This document shows, piece by piece, positions 17,114 through 24,923 of a stretch of 51,929 nt of DNA. The DNA comes from Clostridium sp. UBA4548. Lineage in GTDB: Bacteria > Bacillota > Clostridia > Clostridiales > Clostridiaceae. The notes under the pieces are model-generated. The model was given only the letters and a program-made list of their open reading frames with translations. It made no database searches and was not told where the DNA came from. The stretch is from NCBI RefSeq assembly GCF_002387895.1, contig NZ_DGLI01000036.1, positions 1 through 51,929 of the forward strand, read 5' to 3'. The position numbers and the translations under genes are program-made. The stretch's first letter is position 1, and each line of letters begins with the position of its first letter.

Positions 17114-19690
17114 ATGGGAAAGGATTATGTTATGTGGAGTGAAGTGAATTTATTTAACCTTGTAAAGAAGTTCTTGCCTAATAAAGCAGATATCATAATC
17201 ATGGAAGGTCCATATAAAAAACCAGCAATTATAATGGCAGACATAGATGGGGATGGAAGAAAAGAAATAGTAGCAGCATATAAGCTAAAGAATGAAGCTT
17301 ATTTAGTTATACTAAAGAATTACTACAATAGTTGGTATATGGAAAACAATATTAAAGGTAAAGGATATAATGTAACATATTTAAAAGCTGCGCCAGTAAC
17401 CAGTAGTAAAACACCAGAGCTAATTGTCGGGTGGCAGATTGGAGCTATATGGTCTCGACTAAGCATTTTAAAGTGGAGTAATAAGCGGGTTAGGGAATTA
17501 ATTAAAGATGAAATATATTTCTCTAAAATTGAAGTAGAACCTATGCCTAGTATTAAAGGTATAAATGGAACTGTAGAGATGGCTCTCTGGTCTCATGTTA
17601 CAGGAGAGATATATGAGGTTAAGGTATACCGATGGAAAAGGGGGTACCTAAGGCCTGCTGTAGATGTTTATCCTTATTATTTCTCAAAAGTGGTATGGTA
17701 CTATAAGATGAAATTAAGGGAAAATCCTGAGTTAGAACTTTTATGGTATTTCCTGGGTAATGCGCAATTTAAAGCTGGTATGTACCAGGAGGCACTATAC
17801 TCCATTAAGGAAGCTTTAAATGGAAAAATCTCACCTTCTTATAAGAGTAAGTTAATGAGTATTAAAAGTGATATTGAGAATATGTTAGATAATGAAGATA
17901 AAGATGAAGGTTGTAATCATAGAGAAATTAACAGTGAGACTCAGAAAGTAGAAGCTAAAAAGGATATTAGGACTAATTTATATCCTGTAGCAACTAAGGA
18001 AATTGGGGGCACACTTTGGGGGTATATAGACTCAACTGGGGAGTTTATAATTGAACCCAAGTTTGATTATGCTATGGATTTTCAAGACAATGGTTTAGCT
18101 ATAGTTGGAGTTAATAATCTTCAAGGGGCAATAGATAAAGAAGGAAGATATGTTATTGAACCAAAATATGAAAATGTAATTGGTTTTTCAGAGGGGCGAG
18201 GAGCGGTTATTGATAAAGAGGGTTTTAAAGTTATAAATGAAAAAGGAGAAATTTTAAACCCTAAAGCCTATAGCTTTATAGGAAGCTACAAAGATGGAAG
18301 AGCAGTATTTAGTGAAACAAATAAAGAAGGTAAATATGTATATGGATATTTAGATTTAGAAGGTAGGGAAGTAATACCAGCTAAATATGATTCCGCAGGA
18401 GACTTTGATAATGGCAAGGCTATAGCTAAAGTTAAGGAAAATCAATATGAGCTTATTGATAGCAATGGAAATATATTAAATTCATATGACTATTATTTTG
18501 TAGGGAATTCCAGTGATAATCTACTACCTTTTAGTAAGAATATCAACGACAAGTATGGATATATAAATGAAGAAGGAAGGGTAATTATAGAGCCACAGTT
18601 TCCATGGGCGGGCTCATTTAAGGAAGAAAGAGCTTTAGTTAATATGTCAGAGGATTATTTAAATAAGTACGGAGTTATAGATAAACAAGGGGATTTAATA
18701 ATTGATCCTGAATATAACAATATAAGCTTTCTGGGAGAAAATAGAGTGTCCCTAGGAAAGGCTATTGACGAAGAAAAGCCTTATATGGGTTCTAAATTTG
18801 CTTTAGCAGATATAGATGGGAAAATACTTACAGATTTTATATTTAATAATATATTAGAGTTTAAGGAAGGCGTGGCATCTGCTACAGATGGGAAAAGCAC
18901 TTTTTTCATAGGTTTAGATGGGAAAATTGAAGATAGTTTGCCAAAGGTTGAGGGTGAGGGAACTCTATTCTTGGAAGATGATATAATTAAGGCAAATATA
19001 GATTATAGAACCTTCTATTTAAATAAAAACGGTAAGGTAATCTGGAGTGAAGATAAAGTTATTCCATTAAATGAAAAGTATCAGGTTATGGAGGAAAAGT
19101 ATAAGCCTAATAAAGATTATTTAGTTTATTATCCTAAAATTCAAGGTATTGAAGATAAAGAATTACAACAAGGTATAAATGATAAATTAAAGGAATTAGC
19201 TTTGGTTAAACCTGTTGATGCAAACATCCAACTTGATTCTAGTTATGTAGGGGATTTTTCAGTAGAATTTTTTAGAAAAAATCTCCTAGTTTTGGAGCTT
19301 GATGGCTATGAATACTATTTTGGAGCTGCTCATGGAATGCCTACTAAAGTTTATGTTCATATAAATCTTAGCAATGGGAACATTTATGAATTGAAGGATT
19401 TATTCAAGACAGATAGTAACTATCTACAGGTAATTAGCGATATAGTAGGTAAGCAAATAAAGGATATGGGAGAAAATTTTTATATATTCCCAGATACCTA
19501 TAAGGGGATAAGAGAAAATCAACCCTTCTATGTAGATGAAAACAATCTATATGTTTACTTTACTCCTTATGAGATAGCAGCTTTTGCAGCAGGATTCCCA
19601 ACTTTTAAAATACCCTTTACGGAGATTGCGAATATAATCAATACAGAAGGGGAGTTTTGGAGATCTTTTCATAATAATTTAAACGAGTAA
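17114..19690 (+). CDS. WG-repeat protein with FG-GAP-like start and DUF3298-like C-terminus
   Basis: An 858-residue multidomain protein without signal peptide or membrane helix. Residues about 15-190 contain an FG-GAP/VCBS-like strand (ADIDGDGRKEIVAAYK); 205-260 looks like a TPR hairpin (LLWYFLGNAQFKAGMYQEAL). From about 289 to 620 come roughly eight WG (KWG) repeats, each with a strand pattern such as GYIDSTGEFIIEPKF or GVIDKQGDLIIDPEY. The last 200 residues resemble DUF3298/DUF4163 (YPKIQGIEDKELQQGIN, then FGAAHGMP and YFTPYEIAAFAAG). DUF3298 is usually extracytoplasmic, so the lack of a visible export signal is odd. The ribosome site (AAGAG) is weak; an ATG at 17132 is an alternative. Function unknown; WG repeats probably mediate binding. 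Confidence 0.8.
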   Translation: MGKDYVMWSEVNLFNLVKKFLPNKADIIIMEGPYKKPAIIMADIDGDGRKEIVAAYKLKNEAYLVILKNYYNSWYMENNIKGKGYNVTYLKAAPVTSSKTPELIVGWQIGAIWSRLSILKWSNKRVRELIKDEIYFSKIEVEPMPSIKGINGTVEMALWSHVTGEIYEVKVYRWKRGYLRPAVDVYPYYFSKVVWYYKMKLRENPELELLWYFLGNAQFKAGMYQEALYSIKEALNGKISPSYKSKLMSIKSDIENMLDNEDKDEGCNHREINSETQKVEAKKDIRTNLYPVATKEIGGTLWGYIDSTGEFIIEPKFDYAMDFQDNGLAIVGVNNLQGAIDKEGRYVIEPKYENVIGFSEGRGAVIDKEGFKVINEKGEILNPKAYSFIGSYKDGRAVFSETNKEGKYVYGYLDLEGREVIPAKYDSAGDFDNGKAIAKVKENQYELIDSNGNILNSYDYYFVGNSSDNLLPFSKNINDKYGYINEEGRVIIEPQFPWAGSFKEERALVNMSEDYLNKYGVIDKQGDLIIDPEYNNISFLGENRVSLGKAIDEEKPYMGSKFALADIDGKILTDFIFNNILEFKEGVASATDGKSTFFIGLDGKIEDSLPKVEGEGTLFLEDDIIKANIDYRTFYLNKNGKVIWSEDKVIPLNEKYQVMEEKYKPNKDYLVYYPKIQGIEDKELQQGINDKLKELALVKPVDANIQLDSSYVGDFSVEFFRKNLLVLELDGYEYYFGAAHGMPTKVYVHINLSNGNIYELKDLFKTDSNYLQVISDIVGKQIKDMGENFYIFPDTYKGIRENQPFYVDENNLYVYFTPYEIAAFAAGFPTFKIPFTEIANIINTEGEFWRSFHNNLNE

Positions 19691-19699
19691 ATAAGTGGT

Positions 19700-19727
19700 A
19701 GCAATAGGAGGCAATAGGAGGCAAATA
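19700..19727. repeat. Short tandem duplication
   Basis: The ten-base unit GCAATAGGAG occurs twice in a row just after the WG-protein gene and is followed by a third partial copy, GCAAATA. It probably arose by replication slippage; no function is implied. Confidence 0.7.
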
Positions 19728-19785
19728 ATTAAAGGTAACAAAAGGAAGCTGTTGTAAAATGTATATTTGTTAATTTTATATTATT

Positions 19786-19840
19786 AAAGCCATGGATATG
19801 AGAGGAATTATTTCTCAATTTATCCATGGCCTTTATATTA
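19786..19840. terminator. Bidirectional terminator
   Basis: AAAGCCATGGATA pairs with TATCCATGGCCTTT; the inner part is imperfect. It lies between the WG-protein gene and the convergent coat protein gene. Confidence 0.8.
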
Positions 19841-19900
19841 TTCAGGACTTTTATGCATGATGCATAGTGCCTTTTTGCCTAAACTCAATTTTACTTATTT

Positions 19901-20356
19901 TTAGGAAGGATTATACCAACCTTTTGATTGCATTTCTTTAAATAAAGTTTCAGCATGACCTTGTTCCTCTTGTTGAATATGTTGAAGCTGTTTTCTTATG
20001 TTAGCATCTACAGACTCTAAAACAGCGGTATTATAGGAGCTTGAAACATGTTTTTCAGTGCTAAGAGCATCATTCAAAAGCTGAGCGTCAGTAATCCCTA
20101 AACTATTTTGGATATCTGATAAATCACCTTGGGGTTTATTATAGCTTTTAAATAGGCTATTAGAACTAGAACCATTTTGGCTTAACATGTTTTCAAGAGT
20201 AGTAGCATGTTGTTGTTCCTTACTTGCAAGATCTGTAAACACTTGTTTAATATGTGGATCGGATGCCATAGCAGCATATTGTTCATATTTTCTTATGCAT
20301 AGATATTCAGCAGTTAAGTTATCTTCAATTAAAGTTTTTTCTTTATTGGTTAGCAT
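19901..20356 (-). CDS. CotF-like spore coat protein
   Basis: A 151-residue all-helical protein of the CotF/ferritin-like coat family. It opens with LTNKEKTLIEDNLTAEYLCIRKYEQYA, and has paired Glu/His-bearing helices (ASKEQQHATTLENM and HIQQEEQGHAETLFKEM), as in other clostridial CotF-like proteins. It ends GWYNPS, typical of the group. Expected location is the spore coat, made in the mother cell. GGGAG lies about nine bases before the ATG. I could not find a clear sigma-E/K promoter upstream. Confidence 0.85.
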   Translation of the reverse strand: MLTNKEKTLIEDNLTAEYLCIRKYEQYAAMASDPHIKQVFTDLASKEQQHATTLENMLSQNGSSSNSLFKSYNKPQGDLSDIQNSLGITDAQLLNDALSTEKHVSSSYNTAVLESVDANIRKQLQHIQQEEQGHAETLFKEMQSKGWYNPS

Positions 20357-20419
20357 TATTTAGGACTCCCTTCAATTAATATAGGTATAGTATTCCATAA
20401 AAAATTAAATTTATTTATG

Positions 20420-20454
20420 AAAAATCACTGCAATAAATCTATGCAGTGATTTTT
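20420..20454 (-). terminator. Terminator of the Eis-like gene
   Basis: AAAAATCACTGC and its perfect complement surround an 11-base loop, with T tails on either strand. It lies downstream of the minus-strand acetyltransferase gene. Confidence 0.88.
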
Positions 20455-20495
20455 AAAATTACATTGAATTACATATACCTTAATTAGAACTTATC

Positions 20496-21752
20496 CTAAA
20501 ATTGGGATAGGCAACTTGGCTTTTCATCAGTTGAAAAAATTTTATTTATTTTATTAATGTAGGATTTATTAGAAACTAAGGCTCTTCCGTACTTATATAA
20601 ACTTTTAAAGGAAACAGAACAAGTTATTAATGAGGAAAAGTCAGCTATATCCAGGGTTACCTCTACATCAAAGTCAGTTTCACTACTTAAGGAAGCCTTG
20701 CCATGCTGAAATTTAACTATTATACTTCCATCATTATCACTAACAAAGGTGTCTTTTACAGTTAACTTCATAGTGCAAGTTACATCATTAAAGTTATGAT
20801 CTTTTAATTCCTTAAATAGCCCTTTAGTATTAATAACTCTATACATTATTCCAGTTCCTTGAATGTTACTTTCATGATAAACAGGAGTAAACATATTATT
20901 ACTACCATTTCTAGGATCATCTAAGATGAATCTAAAATCTTCATCTTGAACATTAAAAATTATATATCTTATTTGATCATTTTGGCTATTAAAGAAGGTC
21001 AGCATTTCTGAAAGAGCAGAAGAATTTTCAAACAAAAATTCATTTATAACCATATCGTTCAGTAGAAAGTTTCCATCTTCACTAGGTTTAAATTCGAAGA
21101 AGGCATAACTTTGAACTACATTATTTCTTTTATAGCCAACTGCCTTTAATCTAGGATTTTTAAGTTTTCCAATAAACTCAGCTTCATACTTCTCTATTAA
21201 GCCATTAGTTTTTTTAAACACTCTAGTGTAGCAATCTAAAAGCAAAGACGCCTCATCTTCTTTTATAAAGCAGATGTTGTTTTTTGAAGAGCCTTTTGGT
21301 AGATTACAAGGCTGAATCTTAAACTGATTCATACTAGTTCCAAAACCAAAGCCCATTTTTTTATAGAAATCGGGTCTAAAGGGATAAAGCACCACCATGG
21401 AAGCTCCTAGATTTTTATAGTGATTTATAAAATAAGTTACAATTTCTTTTGCTACCTTTTCCTTTTTATTAAGAAGGTTTACAGCTACAGAGCCTAACCC
21501 TCCAACAGGAATTTTATGAGACAAAAGATTCATTTTGAAGTCATGAAGCCTCATACCACCTACCATGGTATCACCATTGAAAGCTCCATAAAATTTAACA
21601 AAAGGATTTTCTTTATGAATCTTTGTAATATTTTCAAGAAATTTATTTTTTTCTTCTAAAGAAGTGATTTTTAGTCCTGGATAAGCATTAAGGTCAATTT
21701 CAATAAAGTCCCTAAAATCCATATCACTCCATAGTTTTCTAATTAAGTACAT
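20496..21752 (-). CDS. Eis-like GNAT acetyltransferase
   Basis: A 418-residue protein of the Eis type: an N-terminal GNAT fold, a second degenerate GNAT fold, and a C-terminal SCP2-like domain (strands around FNDVTCTMKLTVKD to VEVTLDIADFSSLITC). GGLGSVAV and RPDFYKKMGFGFGTSMNQF near residues 135 are family marks. The acetyl-CoA loop, normally RRxGxG/A, reads NKKEKVA, so the glycines are missing; clostridial relatives may share this. Eis enzymes acetylate lysines and aminoglycosides; the substrate here is unknown. The upstream ATG at 21800 has no ribosome site, while the one at 21752 has GGGGTGA, so the shorter form is used. Confidence 0.87.
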   Translation of the reverse strand: MYLIRKLWSDMDFRDFIEIDLNAYPGLKITSLEEKNKFLENITKIHKENPFVKFYGAFNGDTMVGGMRLHDFKMNLLSHKIPVGGLGSVAVNLLNKKEKVAKEIVTYFINHYKNLGASMVVLYPFRPDFYKKMGFGFGTSMNQFKIQPCNLPKGSSKNNICFIKEDEASLLLDCYTRVFKKTNGLIEKYEAEFIGKLKNPRLKAVGYKRNNVVQSYAFFEFKPSEDGNFLLNDMVINEFLFENSSALSEMLTFFNSQNDQIRYIIFNVQDEDFRFILDDPRNGSNNMFTPVYHESNIQGTGIMYRVINTKGLFKELKDHNFNDVTCTMKLTVKDTFVSDNDGSIIVKFQHGKASLSSETDFDVEVTLDIADFSSLITCSVSFKSLYKYGRALVSNKSYINKINKIFSTDEKPSCLSQF

Positions 21753-21972
21753 TATTTCACCCCATTTTATTGTTGATAAAAAGTTTAGGAATATCCCCAT
21801 GATAATATACGAGTAAAAAATGGAAAAGTTTAAGGGAAAATAATAAATTAAAATAAAAATATTATTAAATAGTAATTAAATTCACTTTACTAATAAGTTT
21901 TGGAAGGAGATTTAAGCTATAAATAGAAAAACTAATTAACTCCCACTCAAGCATAATTTAAAAGGTATATGG

Positions 21973-22824
21973 TTATATATTAAGATACATTTCATACTGA
22001 GAAATGGAATCTTTTTTAAAGCCTATATGTCTTATAAAGCCTTCCATAAGGTGGTTATTTGGTACTGTTATAGAAAGTTTTGAAGCATCAACTTCCTTAG
22101 AGAATGTACTTAAAAGACCTAAGGCAATCCCTTTATTTCTAGCATTTTTATTAACCCACAAAATATTTGTTTTTCCAGTAGTATTTCCACATAAATACCC
22201 AACTAAAGTTTCTCCTACATAAGCACCATAATAAAGCGAGTTTTCTAGCGTTTCTACATAATCTATATCGCTCTGCCAATTTATGTGATAATCTTTAGTC
22301 TCTTCCAAGGCATTTTTGAAGTCCACAAAATTAATTTTTTCAATGTGCATATGTGGATTATTATAATTTCTTAATGTGGATAAATCCTCTAGTGAAAAGT
22401 ACTTTAAGTCATAAACTTTTTCATAGGAAAGGTTATTGTAGAATTTAATAGCTCTATCATTACCAACAATTACTTCTAAAAATAATTGTTTGCAGTTATT
22501 TTTAGAAGCAACTTCTTTATGAAGCTCCATAAGTTTTTGGCTAATGCCCTGCCCTCTATAGTTAGGATGGACAGCTAGTGTTCCACAGCGCATAGTTTTA
22601 ATTCCTTCATAATGCTTAATTCCACCAAGAATAACACCTATAGCTTTATCACCATCAAGAGCTATATGAGAATAATCTAAAGAATTACCCTCTGGTCCAA
22701 AGAATCTGTTAACAAAAATATCCTTTGGCATAGAAAGTTTTATAATGTAATCAGAAAAACCTATAGTAAACGCATCAAATATTAAATCCATATTAACTTC
22801 AGAACATTTTTTGTAATTTATCAT
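21973..22824 (-). CDS. Double-GNAT N-acetyltransferase
   Basis: A 283-residue protein with two GNAT halves. The first (1-145) has an intact acetyl-CoA motif, VHPNYRGQGISQKLM, and FLEVIVGNDRAIKFYNNLSY; the second (about 165-283) has a weaker WVNKNARNKGIALGLL. Substrate not predictable. Its ATG starts directly after the TAA of the TetR gene, and its ribosome site GAGGTGG lies inside the end of that gene, so the two are translationally coupled. The TetR-like protein probably controls it. Confidence 0.88.
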   Translation of the reverse strand: MINYKKCSEVNMDLIFDAFTIGFSDYIIKLSMPKDIFVNRFFGPEGNSLDYSHIALDGDKAIGVILGGIKHYEGIKTMRCGTLAVHPNYRGQGISQKLMELHKEVASKNNCKQLFLEVIVGNDRAIKFYNNLSYEKVYDLKYFSLEDLSTLRNYNNPHMHIEKINFVDFKNALEETKDYHINWQSDIDYVETLENSLYYGAYVGETLVGYLCGNTTGKTNILWVNKNARNKGIALGLLSTFSKEVDASKLSITVPNNHLMEGFIRHIGFKKDSISQYEMYLNI

Positions 22825-23433
22825 TTAATCCACCTCACAAATATTATTTATAATCATATTTACTAAGTTATTAGCTATTGCGTCGTTTGCTTTAACCCCC
22901 ATGATACCTGTATAAAATCCTATAGAATCAGTAGAAGAGAGTATTATATAGCAAATAGAATTTACATCTAAATCTTTCCGAAACTCACCTCTAGTAACTC
23001 CTTCCTTTAAAAGAGCACATAAATCTTTTGAAACCTGGTTATACCTCTCTAAGGCAAAAGTTTTTACAGCATCATTTCTAGAAGTAACGGACCAAAACTC
23101 AAAAGTAAATTTAATTTGAAGTATATTTTTTTCATCAATAACCCAGTTAAGTATCCATTGAAGGTAGCTACTTAATTTTTCTTTGCTACTCATTGATGAA
23201 GTAAAACTTGCTATTAATTTCTTTCTATTGATTAGACGGTCTTCTGCTATTGCTAAAAATATTTCTTCCTTACTCCTAAAATAAGTATATATTCCGCCCT
23301 TACTAACTCCTGAAGCATTAACAATATCATCAATAGTAGTGTCAGAATAACCTTTATGAGAAAATATTTTAAAAGCATGATGCAAAATTAAAGATATTCT
23401 TTCTTGTTTACTTTCTTCGGTAATCTTTGGCAT
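22825..23433 (-). CDS. TetR/AcrR-family regulator
   Basis: A 202-residue repressor. The N-terminal helix-turn-helix is typical: ILHHAFKIFSHKGYSDTTIDDIVNASGVSKGGIYTYFRSKEEIF at about 18-60; the rest is the ligand/dimer domain. The track of alternatives includes a GTG that overlaps the ribosome site AAGGAGGTG and is impossible, so the ATG at 23433 is used, with a rather long 11-12 base spacing. It is the first gene of a two-gene unit with the GNAT gene and is preceded by its own promoter and a likely operator, so it is probably autoregulated. Confidence 0.92.
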   Translation of the reverse strand: MPKITEESKQERISLILHHAFKIFSHKGYSDTTIDDIVNASGVSKGGIYTYFRSKEEIFLAIAEDRLINRKKLIASFTSSMSSKEKLSSYLQWILNWVIDEKNILQIKFTFEFWSVTSRNDAVKTFALERYNQVSKDLCALLKEGVTRGEFRKDLDVNSICYIILSSTDSIGFYTGIMGVKANDAIANNLVNMIINNICEVD

Positions 23434-23455
23434 TTTAATTAACACCTCCTTAAAA

Positions 23456-23502
23456 AAAGACTGGTCGGTTTTTATTTTAACATGTAGGATATATTATGGC
23501 AA
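23456..23502 (-). promoter_or_regulatory. TetR gene promoter with putative operator
   Basis: On the minus strand: TTGCCA (23502-23497), 17-base spacer, TAAAAT (23479-23474), then an A-tract and ACCGACCAGTC at about 23470-23459. ACCGACCAGTC is the kind of half-palindrome (GACC..GTC core with A/T flanks) bound by TetR/AcrR repressors. It would cover the transcription start. Confidence 0.6.
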
Positions 23503-23600
23503 TACAGTTATTTTAATGAATAAAAAAGTATTAAATATTATTAACTTTATTCCTATGATTTAAATAAGATATACTAATAGTACTTAAGTAAGAGGATGCT

Positions 23601-23918
23601 ATGATAAACTTTAAGTGTTTTTCCACTAACCAACTTATAGCTTTATCAGTATTAATAGGGGTAACAATAGCAAAAAATCTGGAAACTAATGATCAAGTTA
23701 CTGTAGCTAATATGATATATATAATTGGGGATGTAATAACCTTTATTAATGGGGAAATTGAAAATCAGAATAGTAGTGAACAATCAAATAAAGATGAGAA
23801 AAGTAATGGAGGAGATTCAAAAGAAGTTAAGAAACTAAAGAAGCAAGTAGAAGAATTAACTTATTGGGTTATGGAACTAAAAAATAAAGCAGAAGGTAAA
23901 AGTCAAACTAACTCCTGA
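23601..23918 (+). CDS. Small protein: hydrophobic start, coiled-coil end
   Basis: A 105-residue protein I cannot assign. Residues 10-26 (NQLIALSVLIGVTIAKNL) and 37-50 (ANMIYIIGDVITFI) are two amphipathic or hydrophobic segments; a Ser/Asn/Gln/Lys/Asp-rich linker follows, then KEVKKLKKQVEELTYWVMEL, a short coiled coil. Similar small proteins occur in other clostridia in my memory, without known role. Ribosome site AGAGGATG is adequate. It is monocistronic, ended by a strong hairpin shared with rubrerythrin. Confidence 0.75.
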   Translation: MINFKCFSTNQLIALSVLIGVTIAKNLETNDQVTVANMIYIIGDVITFINGEIENQNSSEQSNKDEKSNGGDSKEVKKLKKQVEELTYWVMELKNKAEGKSQTNS

Positions 23919-23941
23919 TTTTTTACAAAAATGCAAAAGTT

Positions 23942-23980
23942 AAGCCCCTCTCTACTTTTAGGGGTAGAGAGGGGCTTTGC
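23942..23980. terminator. Bidirectional terminator
   Basis: AAGCCCCTCTCTAC pairs with GTAGAGAGGGGCTT around a nine-base loop. This is the most GC-rich hairpin of the window, between the small gene and the convergent rubrerythrin gene. Confidence 0.93.
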
Positions 23981-23982
23981 TA

Positions 23983-24570
23983 CTAATAGTTTTCGCAAAA
24001 AACTTCAAAATAAGATTTTGGATGTACGCAAGCTGGACATTTCTCAGGAGCTTCTTTTCCTTCAAATATGAAGCCACAGTTGCCGCATTTCCACATTACT
24101 GGCTCATCTTTTTTAAACACTGTTCCGTTTTCTATGTTAGCAAGTAACTTTCTATATCTTTCTTCGTGGAATTTTTCAACTTTAGCAATCATTTCAAAAG
24201 CTAGAGCAACTTCAGGGAATCCCTCTTCTTTTGCAACTTTTGCAAACTCAGGATAAAGTTCAGTCCACTCTTCATTTTCTCCAGCAGCAGCATAACCTAG
24301 ATTTATTTTAGTGTCATCGCTTAAGCCTACTGGATAAGTAGCAGTAATTTCAATACCTTCTCCATTCATTTGCTCTTTTAAAAACTTATAAAATCTCTTA
24401 GCATGTTCTTTTTCTTGCTCTGCTGTTTCCATGAAAAGAGCAGATATTTGGTTAAAGCCCTCTTTTTTAGCTACACTTGAGTAATAAGTATACCTATTTC
24501 TAGCTTGAGATTCTCCAGCAAAGGCCTTTAATAAGTTTTCCGCAGTTCTTGTACCTTTTAAGTTTTTCAT
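23983..24570 (-). CDS. rbr: Rubrerythrin
   Basis: A 195-residue non-haem iron peroxidase that reduces hydrogen peroxide in anaerobes. The ferritin-like four-helix domain (1-145) has the diiron ligands in AGESQARNRY, METAEQEKEHAKRF, and MIAKVEKFHEERY; the C-terminal rubredoxin-like domain has two CxxC pairs (CGNCG and CPAC). Length and order are typical of the classical form. The ribosome site AAGGGGGA is good. A TATAAT sits upstream in the minus sense near 24612. I saw no clear PerR box. It fits with the flavodiiron protein further on as oxidative defence. Confidence 0.96.
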   Translation of the reverse strand: MKNLKGTRTAENLLKAFAGESQARNRYTYYSSVAKKEGFNQISALFMETAEQEKEHAKRFYKFLKEQMNGEGIEITATYPVGLSDDTKINLGYAAAGENEEWTELYPEFAKVAKEEGFPEVALAFEMIAKVEKFHEERYRKLLANIENGTVFKKDEPVMWKCGNCGFIFEGKEAPEKCPACVHPKSYFEVFCENY

Positions 24571-24923
24571 TGCTCAGTCCCCCTTGTAAATAATAATCAA
24601 TATTAATTATAGCATATTTTACTAAATTTGGCATGGGGAAAATTCCATATAAAAATCAGTTTACAAAACCTTAACAAAGCTATAGAATGATATTTTCTTA
24701 AGACTTATTATTAATTGCAGTAATAAATTTATATTTTCATACATAAAAATATTATGACAAAGTTTTAATATACTAAAAAAATGCCAAAAATAAGTTTGTT
24801 TTATTGACGAATATTAATAATGATGTAATAATATAGGTAATATTGGGAAAATTTAATAAATAATGTTAGTATGGTTTAACACATAATAGGGACTTGTCAA
24901 TAATAGTCAGGAGGATTTATTCA
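24571..24923. other. Non-coding gap between divergent rbr and kinase genes
   Basis: About 350 AT-rich bases holding both promoters. A minus-strand TATAAT near 24607-24612 is the likely rbr -10 box. No riboswitch or further gene was seen. Confidence 0.4.

Noticed and set aside
24571..24660. PerR box in the rubrerythrin promoter
   Set aside because: ATAATTAATATTGATTATTA is only loosely like the TTATAAT-based PerR consensus and is not unusual in this AT-rich context.
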